A DNA stretch of 64,000 nt. It comes from Schoenoplectus triqueter (taxonomy: Eukaryota; Streptophyta; Magnoliopsida; Poales; Cyperaceae). Below the pieces are notes generated by a model. The model saw only the letters and a list, made by a program, of their open reading frames with translations. It was not told where the DNA came from and did no database searches. This document shows, piece after piece, positions 28,435-38,203 of the stretch (positions are counted from its first letter, which is position 1; each line of letters opens with the position of its first letter). The translations under genes were made by a program, and so were the position numbers. Location of the stretch: contig CAXKVV010000596.1 in NCBI GenBank assembly GCA_964058805.1, positions 1-64,000 on the forward strand, in the 5' to 3' direction.

Positions 28435-31400
28435 CACTTTCTAATGTATCTTACTTATGTCTTACGAAAAATTAGGGTCCTATCATATTCATTTCGAGGT
28501 GTTAATTTAACAATTTTATAGTAGACATAGTTAGGGGTAATTATATTAATTCTCACGAAATTACGCGATGTTTTGATGCAAAAAATGTTAAAAATCTTAA
28601 ACAACCTGTTTCAACAACAGCTTCTCGTGCATCATACTTATATTTTATGCAAAATTAGCGTCATAGAATATTCATATCTAAGTTTTAAATGGACAATCAT
28701 ATAGTAGGCATAATTAATAGTAATTATATTAATTTTCATAAAATTATATGTAGTTGTGCGGCCAATAATGTTTAAAAACTCAAACAACTTGTTTAAAGAA
28801 CTGTTTTCAATGCATCTTATTTATGTTTTGTGCAAAATTTGTGTCGTACGATGTTCATATCGAAGTGTTAATTGAATGATTTTATAATAGGTATAATTAG
28901 GAGTTATTATATTAATTTTCACGAAATTATGCGTAGATTTGAGTCGAAGAATGTTAAAAATCTTAAACAACTTGTTTAAACAGTTGTTTCTTATATATCT
29001 CACTTATGTTTTATGATAAATTAGTGTCGTAGAATATTCATATCGAAGTGCTAATCGGACAATCTTATATTAGGCATAATTGGGAGTAATTATATTAATT
29101 TTCATGAAATTATGTGTCCTTACGCGGCCAAAGATTTTGAACAACACAAACAATTTGTTTAAACAACTATTTTTAATGCATCGTACTTATGTCTTGTGCA
29201 AAATTAGTATCGTAGAATGTTCATATCGATGTTTCAATTGGCTAATATTCTGATAGGTATAATTAGGAGTAATTATATTAAATTTTACGAAATTATATGC
29301 AGCTATGAGGCCAAAAATGTTGAAAAACTTAAACTCTTTTAATTAGCAGTTTATAATACATCTTACTTATGTTTTGGGGAAAACTAGTGCCATAAAATAT
29401 TCATTTTGAAGTGTTAATTGAACAATCTTATAATATACATAATTAGGAGTAATTATATTAATTTTTACCAAATTATGTGTTGTTATGCGGCCAAAAATTT
29501 TCGTAAAGCCAAACCACTTGTTTAACCAGCAGTTTTTAACGCATCTTACTTATGTTTTGCGCAATATTAGCGTTATAGACTATTCGTATCAAAGTTTTAA
29601 TTGGGGAACTTTATAATATGTGTAATTAGGAGTAATTAAATTAATTTACACGAAATTATATGTAATGATGCGGCCAAAAATTATGAAAATCGCAAAGAAC
29701 TTGTTTAAACAGCAGTCTTAATGCATCTTACTAATGTTTTGCGAGGAATTAGGATCGTAGAATATTCATATCGAAGTTTTAAGAGGACAATCTTATAATA
29801 GGCGTAATCAGCAGTAATTATTTTAATTTGTACGGAATAATGTGCAGTTATGCGGGCAAAAATATTCATAAAGCCAAACAACTTGTTAAAACAGCACTTT
29901 TTAATGCATCTTACTTATGTTTTGAGCGAAATTAGCGTTATAGAGTACTCATATCGAAGTTTTAATTGGAAAACTTTATAATAGTCATAATTAGGTATAG
30001 TTATATTAATTTTCACGAAATTATGTGTAGTTATGAGGGCAAAACTGTTGAGAAATCAAATAACTTTTTTAAATAGCAGTTTCTAATGCATCTTTCTTAT
30101 GTTTTGTGAAAAAATAGTATCGTAGAATATTCATATCACGGTATCAATTGAAAAATCTTATAAAAAACATAGTTAGGGGTAATTATATTAATTTATACGA
30201 AATTATGTGCAGTTATGCGGCCAAAAAATTTGGACTGATCAAACAACTTGTTTAAACTGCAGTTTTAATGCATCTTACTTATGTTTTAAGCAAAATTAGT
30301 GCTGTAGAATATTCATATCGGTGTTTTAATGAGAAAATATCACCATGGGCATATTTAGGAGTAATTATATTAATTTATAAGAAATTCTGTGTAGTTATGC
30401 TGCCATAATTTTTGAAAAACTAAATTAACTTGTTTAAACAGCTGTTTTGAATGCATCTTACTTGAATTTTGTGAAAAATTAGTGTCGTAGAATATTCATA
30501 TCGGATTTTAAATTGAATAATCTTATAATAGGCATAATTAGCAGTAATTATATTAATTTTCATGAAATTATGTGTCGTTATGAGGCAATAAATGTTAAAA
30601 ATCTTAAAAAACTTGTTTAAACAGCACTTTCTAATGTATCTTACTTATGTCTTACGAAAAATTAGGGTCCTATCATATTCATTTCGAGGTGTTAATTTAA
30701 CAATTTTATAGTAGACATAGTTAGGGGTAATTATATTAATTCTCACGAAATTACGCGATGTTTTGATGCAAAAAATGTTAAAAATCTTAAACAACCTGTT
30801 TCAACAACAGCTTCTCGTGCATCATACTTATATTTTATGCAAAATTAGCGTCATAGAATATTCATATCTAAGTTTTAAATGGACAATCATATAGTAGGCA
30901 TAATTAATAGTAATTATATTAATTTTCATAAAATTATATGTAGTTGTGCGGCCAATAATGTTTAAAAACTCAAACAACTTGTTTAAAGAACTGTTTTCAA
31001 TGCATCTTATTTATGTTTTGTGCAAAATTTGTGTCGTACGATGTTCATATCGAAGTGTTAATTGAATGATCTTATAATAGGTATAATTAGGAGTTATTAT
31101 ATTAATTTTCACGAAATTATGCGTAGATTTGAGTCGAAGAATGTTAAAAATCTTAAACAACTTGTTTAAACAGTTGTTTCTTATATATCTCACTTATGTT
31201 TTATGATAAATTAGTGTCGTAGAATATTCATATCGAAGTGCTAATCGGACAATCTTATATTAGGCATAATTGGGAGTAATTATATTAATTTTCATGAAAT
31301 TATGTGTCCTTACGCGGCCAAAGATTTTGAACAACACAAACAATTTGTTTAAACAACTATTTTTAATGCATCGTACTTATGTCTTGTGCAAAATTAGTAT

Positions 31401-32814
31401 CGTAGAATGTTCATATCGATGTTTCAATTGGCTAATATTCTGATAGGTATAATTAGGAGTAATTATATTAAATTTTACGAAATTATATGCAGCTATGAGG
31501 CCAAAAATGTTGAAAAACTTAAACTCTTTTAATTAGCAGTTTATAATACATCTTACTTATGTTTTGGGGAAAACTAGTGCCATAAAATATTCATTTTGAA
31601 GTGTTAATTGAACAATCTTATAATATACATAATTAGGAGTAATTATATTAATTTTCACCAAATTATGTGTTGTTATGCGGCCAAAAATTTTCGTAAAGCC
31701 AAACCACTTGTTTAACCAGCAGTTTTTAACGCATCTTACTTATGTTTTGCGCAATATTAGCGTTATAGACTATTCGTATCAAAGTTTTAATTGGGGAACT
31801 TTATAATATGTGTAATTAGGAGTAATTAAATTAATTTACACGAAATTATATGTAATGATGCGGCCAAAAATTATGAAAATCGCAAAGAACTTGTTTAAAC
31901 AGCAGTCTTAATGCATCTTACTAATGTTTTGCGAGGAATTAGGATCGTAGAATATTCATATCGAAGTTTTAAGAGGACAATCTTATAATAGGCGTAATCA
32001 GCAGTAATTATTTTAATTTGTACGGAATAATGTGCAGTTATGCGGGCAAAAATATTCATAAAGCCAAACAACTTGTTAAAACAGCACTTTTTAATGCATC
32101 TTACTTATGTTTTGAGCGAAATTAGCGTTATAGAGTACTCATATCGAAGTTTTAATTGGAAAACTTTATAATAGTCATAATTAGGTATAGTTATATTAAT
32201 TTTCACGAAATTATGTGTAGTTATGAGGGCAAAACTGTTGAGAAATCAAATAACTTTTTTAAATAGCAGTTTCTAATGCATCTTTCTTATGTTTTGTGAA
32301 AAAATAGTATCGTAGAATATTCATATCACGGTATCAATTGAAAAATCTTATAAAAAACATAGTTAGGGGTAATTATATTAATTTATACGAAATTATGTGC
32401 AGTTATGCGGCCAAAAAATTTGGACTGATCAAACAACTTGTTTAAACTGCAGTTTTAATGCATCTTACTTATGTTTTAAGCAAAATTAGTGCTGTAGAAT
32501 ATTCATATCGGTGTTTTAATGAGAAAATCTCACCATGGGCATATTTAGGAGTAATTATATTAATTTATAAGAAATTCTGTGTAGTTATGCTGCCATAATT
32601 TTTGAAAAACTAAATTAACTTGTTTAAACAGCTGTTTTGAATGCATCTTACTTGAATTTTGTGAAAAATTAGTGTCGTAGAATATTCATATCGGATTTTA
32701 AATTGAATAATCTTATAATAGGCATAATTAGCAGTAATTATATTAATTTTCATGAAATTATGTGTCGTTATGAGGCAATAAATGTTAAAAATCTTAAAAA
32801 ACTTGTTTAAACAG

Positions 32815-33240
32815 CACTTTCTAATGTATCTTACTTATGTCTTACGAAAAATTAGGGTCCTATCATATTCATTTCGAGGTGTTAATTTAACAATTTTATA
32901 GTAGACATAGTTAGGGGTAATTATATTAATTCTCACGAAATTACGCGATGTTTTGATGCAAAAAATGTTAAAAATCTTAAACAACCTGTTTCAACAACAG
33001 CTTCTCGTGCATCATACTTATATTTTATGCAAAATTAGCGTCATAGAATATTCATATCTAAGTTTTAAATGGACAATCATATAGTAGGCATAATTAATAG
33101 TAATTATATTAATTTTCATAAAATTATATGTACTTGTGCGGCCAATAAATTATATTAGCGTTATAGCGTTAAACAACGACATTTAGTGCATCTTACTTAT
33201 ATTTTATGCAAAATTATCGTTATAAAATATTCATATCCCA
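32815..33240. repeat. Truncated terminal unit of the satellite
   Basis: The 14th unit follows the consensus for its first two monomers. After 'gcggccaataa' near 33147 it breaks to 'attatattagcgttatagcg', and one degenerate partial monomer continues to about 33235 before a TA/GA microsatellite. The break looks like an internal deletion or illegitimate junction rather than a clean monomer boundary. Confidence 0.85.
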
Positions 33241-33777
33241 AGCTAATATATATATATAGAGAGAGAAATGGAGCTTAAAAAAATCATATTACCTTTTTCT
33301 CAGCCCCTTCTTTTTAGCAAAAATCTTAATAACTTTAATGATCTGAGAAATGGAACTTAAAAAAAATCATGGTAACAAGAACTTTTTTTTTAAAAAAACA
33401 AAAGAAAAGTTAGGGGGCGGGGCTGCCAACGTATTTTATTGGAAGTAAGGAATTTTACATCTTTGGTTACAACCGCAGCTAGAGCATAGCCTAGCCCCCT
33501 CTTCTCTACAGTATCGCCACACACAAAAATAAAATTATGATGACACAAAAAAAGGTCAACAAAGTAAAACAGCCAGCACTTATATGGATCCGTATCGCTT
33601 GCTGAGGTGGCACGAGAGTAGCACGCGTGCACAGTATTGGATTCACGGAGATTCACTGTGGGATGGGTGAAGCACGAATCTCTACACGATCGGACGGTCT
33701 TCAAGCCACGATGTACAGACGATGCGAATTCGCACTGACATTGTGCAGACAACAGCATCACATCTTCCACTGGGCAT
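33241..33777. other. Intergenic sequence, no gene recognised
   Basis: It starts with a short (TA)n(GA)n tract. A 'gagaaatgga.cttaaaaaaa' block is repeated at about 33262 and 33345. Overlapping open frames from 33390 to 33930 on both strands show no family resemblance. G+C rises around 33580-33740, which may mark part of a decayed gene, but no exon could be defended. Confidence 0.35.
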
Positions 33778-34295
33778 CCATCATCAATTCTCAATCAGTA
33801 TTTTATTTCATGCTGCACCATGGTGTATATGCCTCTTGTTCTGTGTGGCCAAATCTCCAGTTGAAGTTGCTCTATACTACTCTCTATTCCTGCTATCCAG
33901 TCTTCGCCTAAAATTTGTGTCCAATTAACAAGAAGATAATCTTGATAGCAATATATAAGCTAATTTAAATATACTTTGATTAACAATCATAATTATCAAA
34001 TTTCATATATTCATTCTGAAGAAGAATTATTGCCAAAATTAAGCCTGAATTAAAACACTCTGATCACAAATATAGGGAAAAACAAGCTGAAGCCTTTCCA
34101 AGTTCAAAGTTTATCACTACCAGAAAACAGGGGGAAATCCTGACTTAATGCAATTGAAAACAGCCAGTTCTTTTAATTATTTCTGAGATTTTTTTTAATT
34201 CGTAGTTGTGAACCAGTTCAAGTTGGTACTAGCTGGCTCAATTAAAGCGCAATTTCAGGCCAGAATTTAATTAACTAACAATACATAAAATATGG
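33778..34295. repeat. Diverged segmental duplicate, copy 1
   Basis: Similar to 37607-37925: both contain 'tgctgcaccatggtgt', 'tattcctgcta', 'gtcttcgcctaaaatttg', 'ccagttc.agttggtac.agct' and 'tcaattaaagc.caatttc' in the same order. This copy has about 240 extra bases (roughly 33950-34195). On the minus strand both copies keep an 'attttag' splice-acceptor-like site followed by a related short open segment, so this may be the end of an old duplicated gene. The protein is not recognised. Confidence 0.7.
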
Positions 34296-34399
34296 GTAAT
34301 TCTAGTATATGAAGTTTTCTTTTACATGATAGTAAAACCTTAATAGAAGTAATGCATGTCACTACATTTCCTAGACGACCTTACATATATATTGAATTT

Positions 34400-34753
34400 G
34401 GTTACGATGTTACTCGTAGCACGGACTACGGATTGGATTTTTATTTTTAAAGTTTAAATGGTCAATCTGACCACTCAAAATATTTTTTATATGAAAATCT
34501 AATTGTAAACCAAATTTTATATTTTTGTGGATTTTTTCACCATTTTTTTAGATAATTAGAAAATCATTTCTTTTGAATGGCTCATAATAGTTAATTCAAG
34601 TGTTTTTCTAACTATCTAAAAAATAATTAAATTTTGATCTACAACTAGATTTCTATATGGAAATCATTTTAAACAGTTATACCGATCATTTGAACTTAAA
34701 AAAAAATAATCTGTAGCACATAAATCATTTGTGCTACACATAACACTGTAGCC
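34400..34753. mobile_element. Fold-back MITE, family 4
   Basis: The two halves are imperfect inverted copies: the left end 'ggttacgatgtta' mirrors 'taacactgtagcc' at the right, and 'ttaaatggtcaatctgacc' mirrors the sequence near 34680. The right subterminal region contains an interrupted palindrome 'tgtagcaca...tgtgctaca'. It is followed by a (CATA)n(TA)n tract. No coding. Its arms are more diverged than those of the neighbouring elements, so it is probably older. Confidence 0.65.
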
Positions 34754-34784
34754 CAACTATACATACATACATACATACATACAT

Positions 34785-34835
<51 letters not shown>
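34754..34835. repeat. (CATA)n/(TA)n microsatellite
   Basis: About 40 bases of tandem CATA pass into a pure TA run ending where the next fold-back element begins. Confidence 0.95.
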
Positions 34836-34838
<3 letters not shown>

Positions 34839-35235
34839 TGAGGTTATGGTGCTTCGCGAAGCACAAAACCTCCCGTGCTTCGCGTCTGTATCTCGAATTT
34901 GAAAGTTCATACGCTCAATCCAAACCGTTGAACATGATCTTCATATTGAAATATCTTTGGAGATCAAATTTTATATTTTTTTGAATTTTTTTGCTATTTT
35001 TTAAATGAGTATAAAATTTGCTGATCTAACGATTTCTGCACCATCCAAAACTAGCGATTTTGTACCCATCTAAAAAATAGCAAAAAAATTCAAAAAAATA
35101 TAAATTTTGATCTCCAAAGATAGTTCAATATGAAGATCATGTTCAACGGTTTGGATCGGGCGTATGAACTTTCAAATTCGAGATACGGACGCGAAGCACG
35201 GGAGGTTTTGTGCTTCGCGAAGCACCATAGCCCCA

Positions 35236-35238
<3 letters not shown>
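34836..35238. mobile_element. Fold-back MITE, family 1 copy A (403 bp)
   Basis: The two arms pair over nearly the whole element. The terminus reads 'gagtgaggttatggtgcttc' and contains the perfect 16-bp palindrome GTGCTTCGCGAAGCAC, which recurs at the other end. A small centre (around 35015-35070) separates the arms. It lies directly between a TA tract and a CT/TA/GA tract, so any TA target duplication is hidden in the microsatellite. No coding. Confidence 0.9.

Positions 35239-35286
<48 letters not shown>
35239..35286. repeat. Palindromic (CT)n(TA)n(GA)n microsatellite
   Basis: A CT run, a TA run and a GA run follow one another, making the tract self-complementary. It separates fold-back copies A and B. 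Confidence 0.95.
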
Positions 35287-35289
<3 letters not shown>

Positions 35290-35686
35290 TCCGACTATGG
35301 TGCTTTGCAAAACACAAAGGCATTGTGTGTTTTGCCCTCCATTTTTAATTTTATGTCAGAAATAACCGATCCGAACCGTTCAATCTAATCTTCATATCAA
35401 AATCTATTAGTAAACCAAAATTTATATGTTTTTAAATTTTTTTGCTATTTTTTATGGTGAGGAGAAAAATGACTTGATTTGAGAATTCTGGTTCATTCAA
35501 AAATGACGATTTTCCCTCTATCCAAAAAATAGCAAATAAATTCCAAAAAAAATATAAAATTTAGTTTACTAATAGATTTTGATATGGACATTAGATTGAG
35601 CGGTTTGGATCGATCATTTTTGAATTAAAATTAAAAATAGAGCGCAAAGCACACAACACTTTTGTACTTTACAAAGCACCATAGCC

Positions 35687-35690
<4 letters not shown>
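35287..35690. mobile_element. Fold-back MITE, family 2 copy B
   Basis: Starts 'gagtccgactatggtgcttt' and ends '...aaagcaccatagcctaat'. The arms form an imperfect hairpin with a centre around 35465-35525. It shares with family 1 the 'ctatggtgctt' core, a subterminal palindrome (here degraded, 'gtgctttgcaaaacac') and the inner 'tgctattttt' block, but the remaining sequence is different. Confidence 0.85.
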
Positions 35691-35723
<33 letters not shown>

Positions 35724-35730
<7 letters not shown>

Positions 35731-35993
35731 TTTTTAAAATTTATTTGCTATATTTTTGGATAGAGGGAAAAAATGTCATTTTTGGATGAACCATAATTCT
35801 CAGATCAAGTCATTTTCTCCTCATCAGAAAAAATAGCAAAAAATTCTAAAAAATATAAAATTTGATTTACTAATAGATTTTTATATGAAGATTAGATTGA
35901 ACGGTTCGAGTCGATTATTTTCGACCTGAAATTAAAAATAGAACGCAAAGCACACAACGCCTCTGTGCTTTGTAAAGCACCATAGTCGGACTC
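35724..35993. mobile_element. Fold-back MITE, family 2 copy C, left arm truncated
   Basis: It retains the centre and right arm of family 2, including the terminal 'accatagtcggactc'. The left terminus and most of the left arm are missing, with a TA tract in their place. Its centre reads as the reverse complement of that of copy B, so it lies in the opposite orientation. Confidence 0.8.
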
Positions 35994-35995
35994 TC

Positions 35996-36026
<31 letters not shown>

Positions 36027-36030
36027 AGAG

Positions 36031-36436
36031 TAAAGATACCGTGAGCTTAAGCTCATAGAGGTATTCCATGAGTTTAACTCAAAAAGTATATCAAATCATC
36101 TTCAAATTTTAATTTATCATACTCATTAAATTCTTTATATGAAAATCTTATGGGATGCAAAAATTTGGAGTGTTTTGAGATTTTTAAGTCACCGTTTTTA
36201 ATTTTTGAAAATTAGCTCTAAAAATAATAATAAAATATTTAATGTTTGAACATTATTTTTAAAAAATAAAAACGGTGACTTAAAAAGCTCAAAACATTCT
36301 AAATTTTTGCATCTGACAAGATTTTCATATAAAAATTTTAATGAGCATAATAAATGAAAATTTAGAGATGAATTGATATACTTTTTGAGTTAAGCTCACG
36401 GAAAGTCTCCGTGAGATTAAGCTCACAGTATCATTA
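36031..36436. mobile_element. Fold-back MITE, family 3 (D)
   Basis: Ends 'taaagatacc' and 'gtatcatta' are inverted copies. Next to the left one lies 'gtgagcttaagctca', nearly the perfect palindrome GTGAGCTTAAGCTCAC, matched by 'gtgagattaagctcac' at the right. The arms pair through 'aaaacggtgacttaaaaagctc' on the right against its complement on the left. TA tracts flank both sides. The layout matches families 1 and 2 although the sequence is unrelated. Confidence 0.85.
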
Positions 36437-36453
36437 CTATATATATATATATA

Positions 36454-36856
36454 GAGTGAGGCTATGGTGCTTCGCGAAGCACAAAACCTCCCGTGCTTCG
36501 CGTCCGTATCTCGAATTTGAAAGTTCATACGCCCGATCCAAACCGTTGAACATGATCTTCATATTGAACTATCTTTGGAGATCAAAATTTCTATTTTTTT
36601 GAATTTTTTTGCTATTTTTTAGATGGGTACAAAATCGCTAGTTTTGGATGGTGCAGAAATCGTTAGATCAGCAAATTTTATACTCATTTAAAAAATAGCA
36701 AAAAAATTCAAAAAAATATAAAATTTGATCTCCAAAGATATTTCAATATGAAGATCATGTTCAACGGTTTGGATCGAGCGTATGAACTTTCAAATTCGAG
36801 ATACAGACGCGAAGCACGGGAGGTTTTGTGCTTCGCGAAGCACCATAGCCTCACTC
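36454..36856. mobile_element. Fold-back MITE, family 1 copy E (403 bp)
   Basis: Same length and termini as the copy at 34836-35238, but in the opposite orientation: its centre, beginning 'gggtacaaaatcgctagttt', is the reverse complement of that copy's centre. Only a few bases differ along the full length, so the pair is young or was recently homogenised. Flanked on both sides by TA tracts. Confidence 0.92.
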
Positions 36857-36883
36857 TATATATATATATATATATATATATAA

Positions 36884-37281
36884 TTAGGCTATGGTGTTTT
36901 ACAAAACACAAGAGCATTGTGTGCTTTACGCTTAATTATTAATTTAAAGTTAGAAATGATCTATCCAAACCGCTCAATATAATCTTCATATCAAAATCTA
37001 TTAGCAAACCAAATTTTATATTTTTTGAAATTCATTTGCTATTTTTTTGAATAGGGGAAAAACCGTTATTTTTGTATGAATCAGAATTCTCAGATCAAGC
37101 CATTTTCTTCTCATCAAAAAAAATAATAAAAAAATATATAAAATATAAAATTTAATTTATTAATAAATTTTGATATGAAGATTAGATTGAATAGTTCAGA
37201 TTGATCATTTCTAACTTGCAATTAAGAATAAAACTCAGCACATAACGTCTTTGTGCTTTGCAAAACACCATAGTCGGACTC
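36884..37281. mobile_element. Fold-back MITE, family 2 copy F
   Basis: Begins 'attaggctatggtgtttt' after a TA run and ends '...acaccatagtcggactc' at a CT/CA/TA tract. Full-length but more diverged than the other family 2 copies, with small deletions in the right arm. The centre orientation agrees with copy C. Confidence 0.82.
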
Positions 37282-37290
37282 TCTCTCTCT

Positions 37291-37342
<52 letters not shown>
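37282..37342. repeat. (CT)n(AC)n(TA)n compound microsatellite
   Basis: Three adjacent dinucleotide runs close the fold-back cluster. Confidence 0.95.
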
Positions 37343-37606
37343 CTATAACGCCTTGAATGAAGTGTAAGGTTATTAAGACCAGCTGCTGTTGGCTAACAAC
37401 ATACTATCCAATTGAAGTTCTCTCAATATGATCAAAACTAGAAATGAAGTATTTCATGAATCATCCAATATGACAGTATTCGTAAACTTTTTTAAAAATG
37501 TCACAATTTTTTTCCACCCCAGCTTAGACCTTCTCTTTTACTGGTAATTCAAAAATCCAATAAGACAAAGGAAGTAGTCTTGTGTGTCACTTCAACTAAC
37601 AGTGGT

Positions 37607-37925
37607 CATCATCAATTCACAATAAGCAGTATATTTGATGCTGCACCATGGTGTGTTCGCCTCTTATTCTGTTCACTTTCGCAACAACATCTCCAGCTGA
37701 AGTTGTTCTATTCTCCTTGGCAAAACCTCTTCTATTCCTGCTACACGGTCTTCGCCTAAAATTTGTGTCCAATGAATAACTAGAGGAGAGGAATAATCTT
37801 CATAGAAACATAAAACTTTGTGTAGTTGTGTACCAGTTCCAGTTGGTACCAGCTGCTCTCAATTAAAGCACAATTTCAGGCCTCCAGAATGTCTAAAATT
37901 AACTAACGATACATACAATGAACAA
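37607..37925. repeat. Diverged segmental duplicate, copy 2
   Basis: Counterpart of 33778-34295, lying just 3' of the glutaredoxin-like gene. On the minus strand an 'attttag' acceptor-like site precedes a short open stretch ending at a stop shortly after 'ctggagatgttgttgcgaaag'. The equivalent frame in copy 1 is recognisable but shortened. The two copies bracket the fold-back cluster. Confidence 0.7.
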
Positions 37926-38203
37926 AGTTGGATATTGTGAAATTGCATTGACAAACCAGCTTAGAATACTTATTGAGAATAGTTTCTGTTTCATTCTCAA
38001 ACGAATTAGTTAGATCTCATAAAATTGGAAGTTTCTTACAAATTCAATCATTACAGGAAAGAGAATAAAACACAGGGCAGTAAAACAAATAAAACATACT
38101 AATTAATAAGTAAATTAGCAAGTTTTACAAGTAGGATACCTAATTGTCTATTAGAGTAGACAATCTAAAAACAAACAACACAAAAACTATAGTCACCATA
38201 AAT

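Larger units (their letters stand above)
4341..33240. repeat. Satellite array with 12-monomer higher-order repeat (13 full units + partial)
   Basis: The block beginning 'cactttctaatgtatc' recurs at 4341, 6531, 8721, 10911, 13101, 15291, 17482, 19673, 21863, 24054, 26245, 28435, 30625 and 32815, giving units of 2190 or 2191 bp. Units differ by scattered single-base changes, whereas monomers within a unit are strongly diverged; this is the signature of a higher-order repeat kept uniform by unequal exchange or amplification. The DNA is AT-rich and has no coding capacity: a 60-codon frame repeated every unit on the minus strand is incidental. The left edge at 4341 is abrupt against unrelated sequence; the right edge decays near 33147-33240. 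Whether the family also occurs at centromeres, telomeres or knobs cannot be told from this window. Confidence 0.97.

Noticed and set aside
6917..31193. A 60-codon open frame repeated twelve times on the minus strand, once per higher-order unit
   Set aside because: It lies wholly inside non-coding satellite DNA, spans a monomer junction, has no sign of protein-type constraint, and is broken in unit 1. Its repetition only reflects the repetition of the DNA.
4341..33240. Calling the array the centromere
   Set aside because: Monomer size fits, but there is no evidence from this window for CENH3 occupancy, megabase size or genome-wide abundance, and an intact gene lies within 5 kb of its edge.
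4341..33240. CRISPR-like direct repeats
   Set aside because: The repeats are contiguous ~182-bp monomers with no short repeats separated by unique spacers, and the genome is eukaryotic.
35130..36942. Short open frames across the fold-back elements, some with similar peptides
   Set aside because: They arise from the inverted arms and the microsatellites between them (Tyr-Ile and Glu-Arg runs); the peptide similarity only mirrors element copies.
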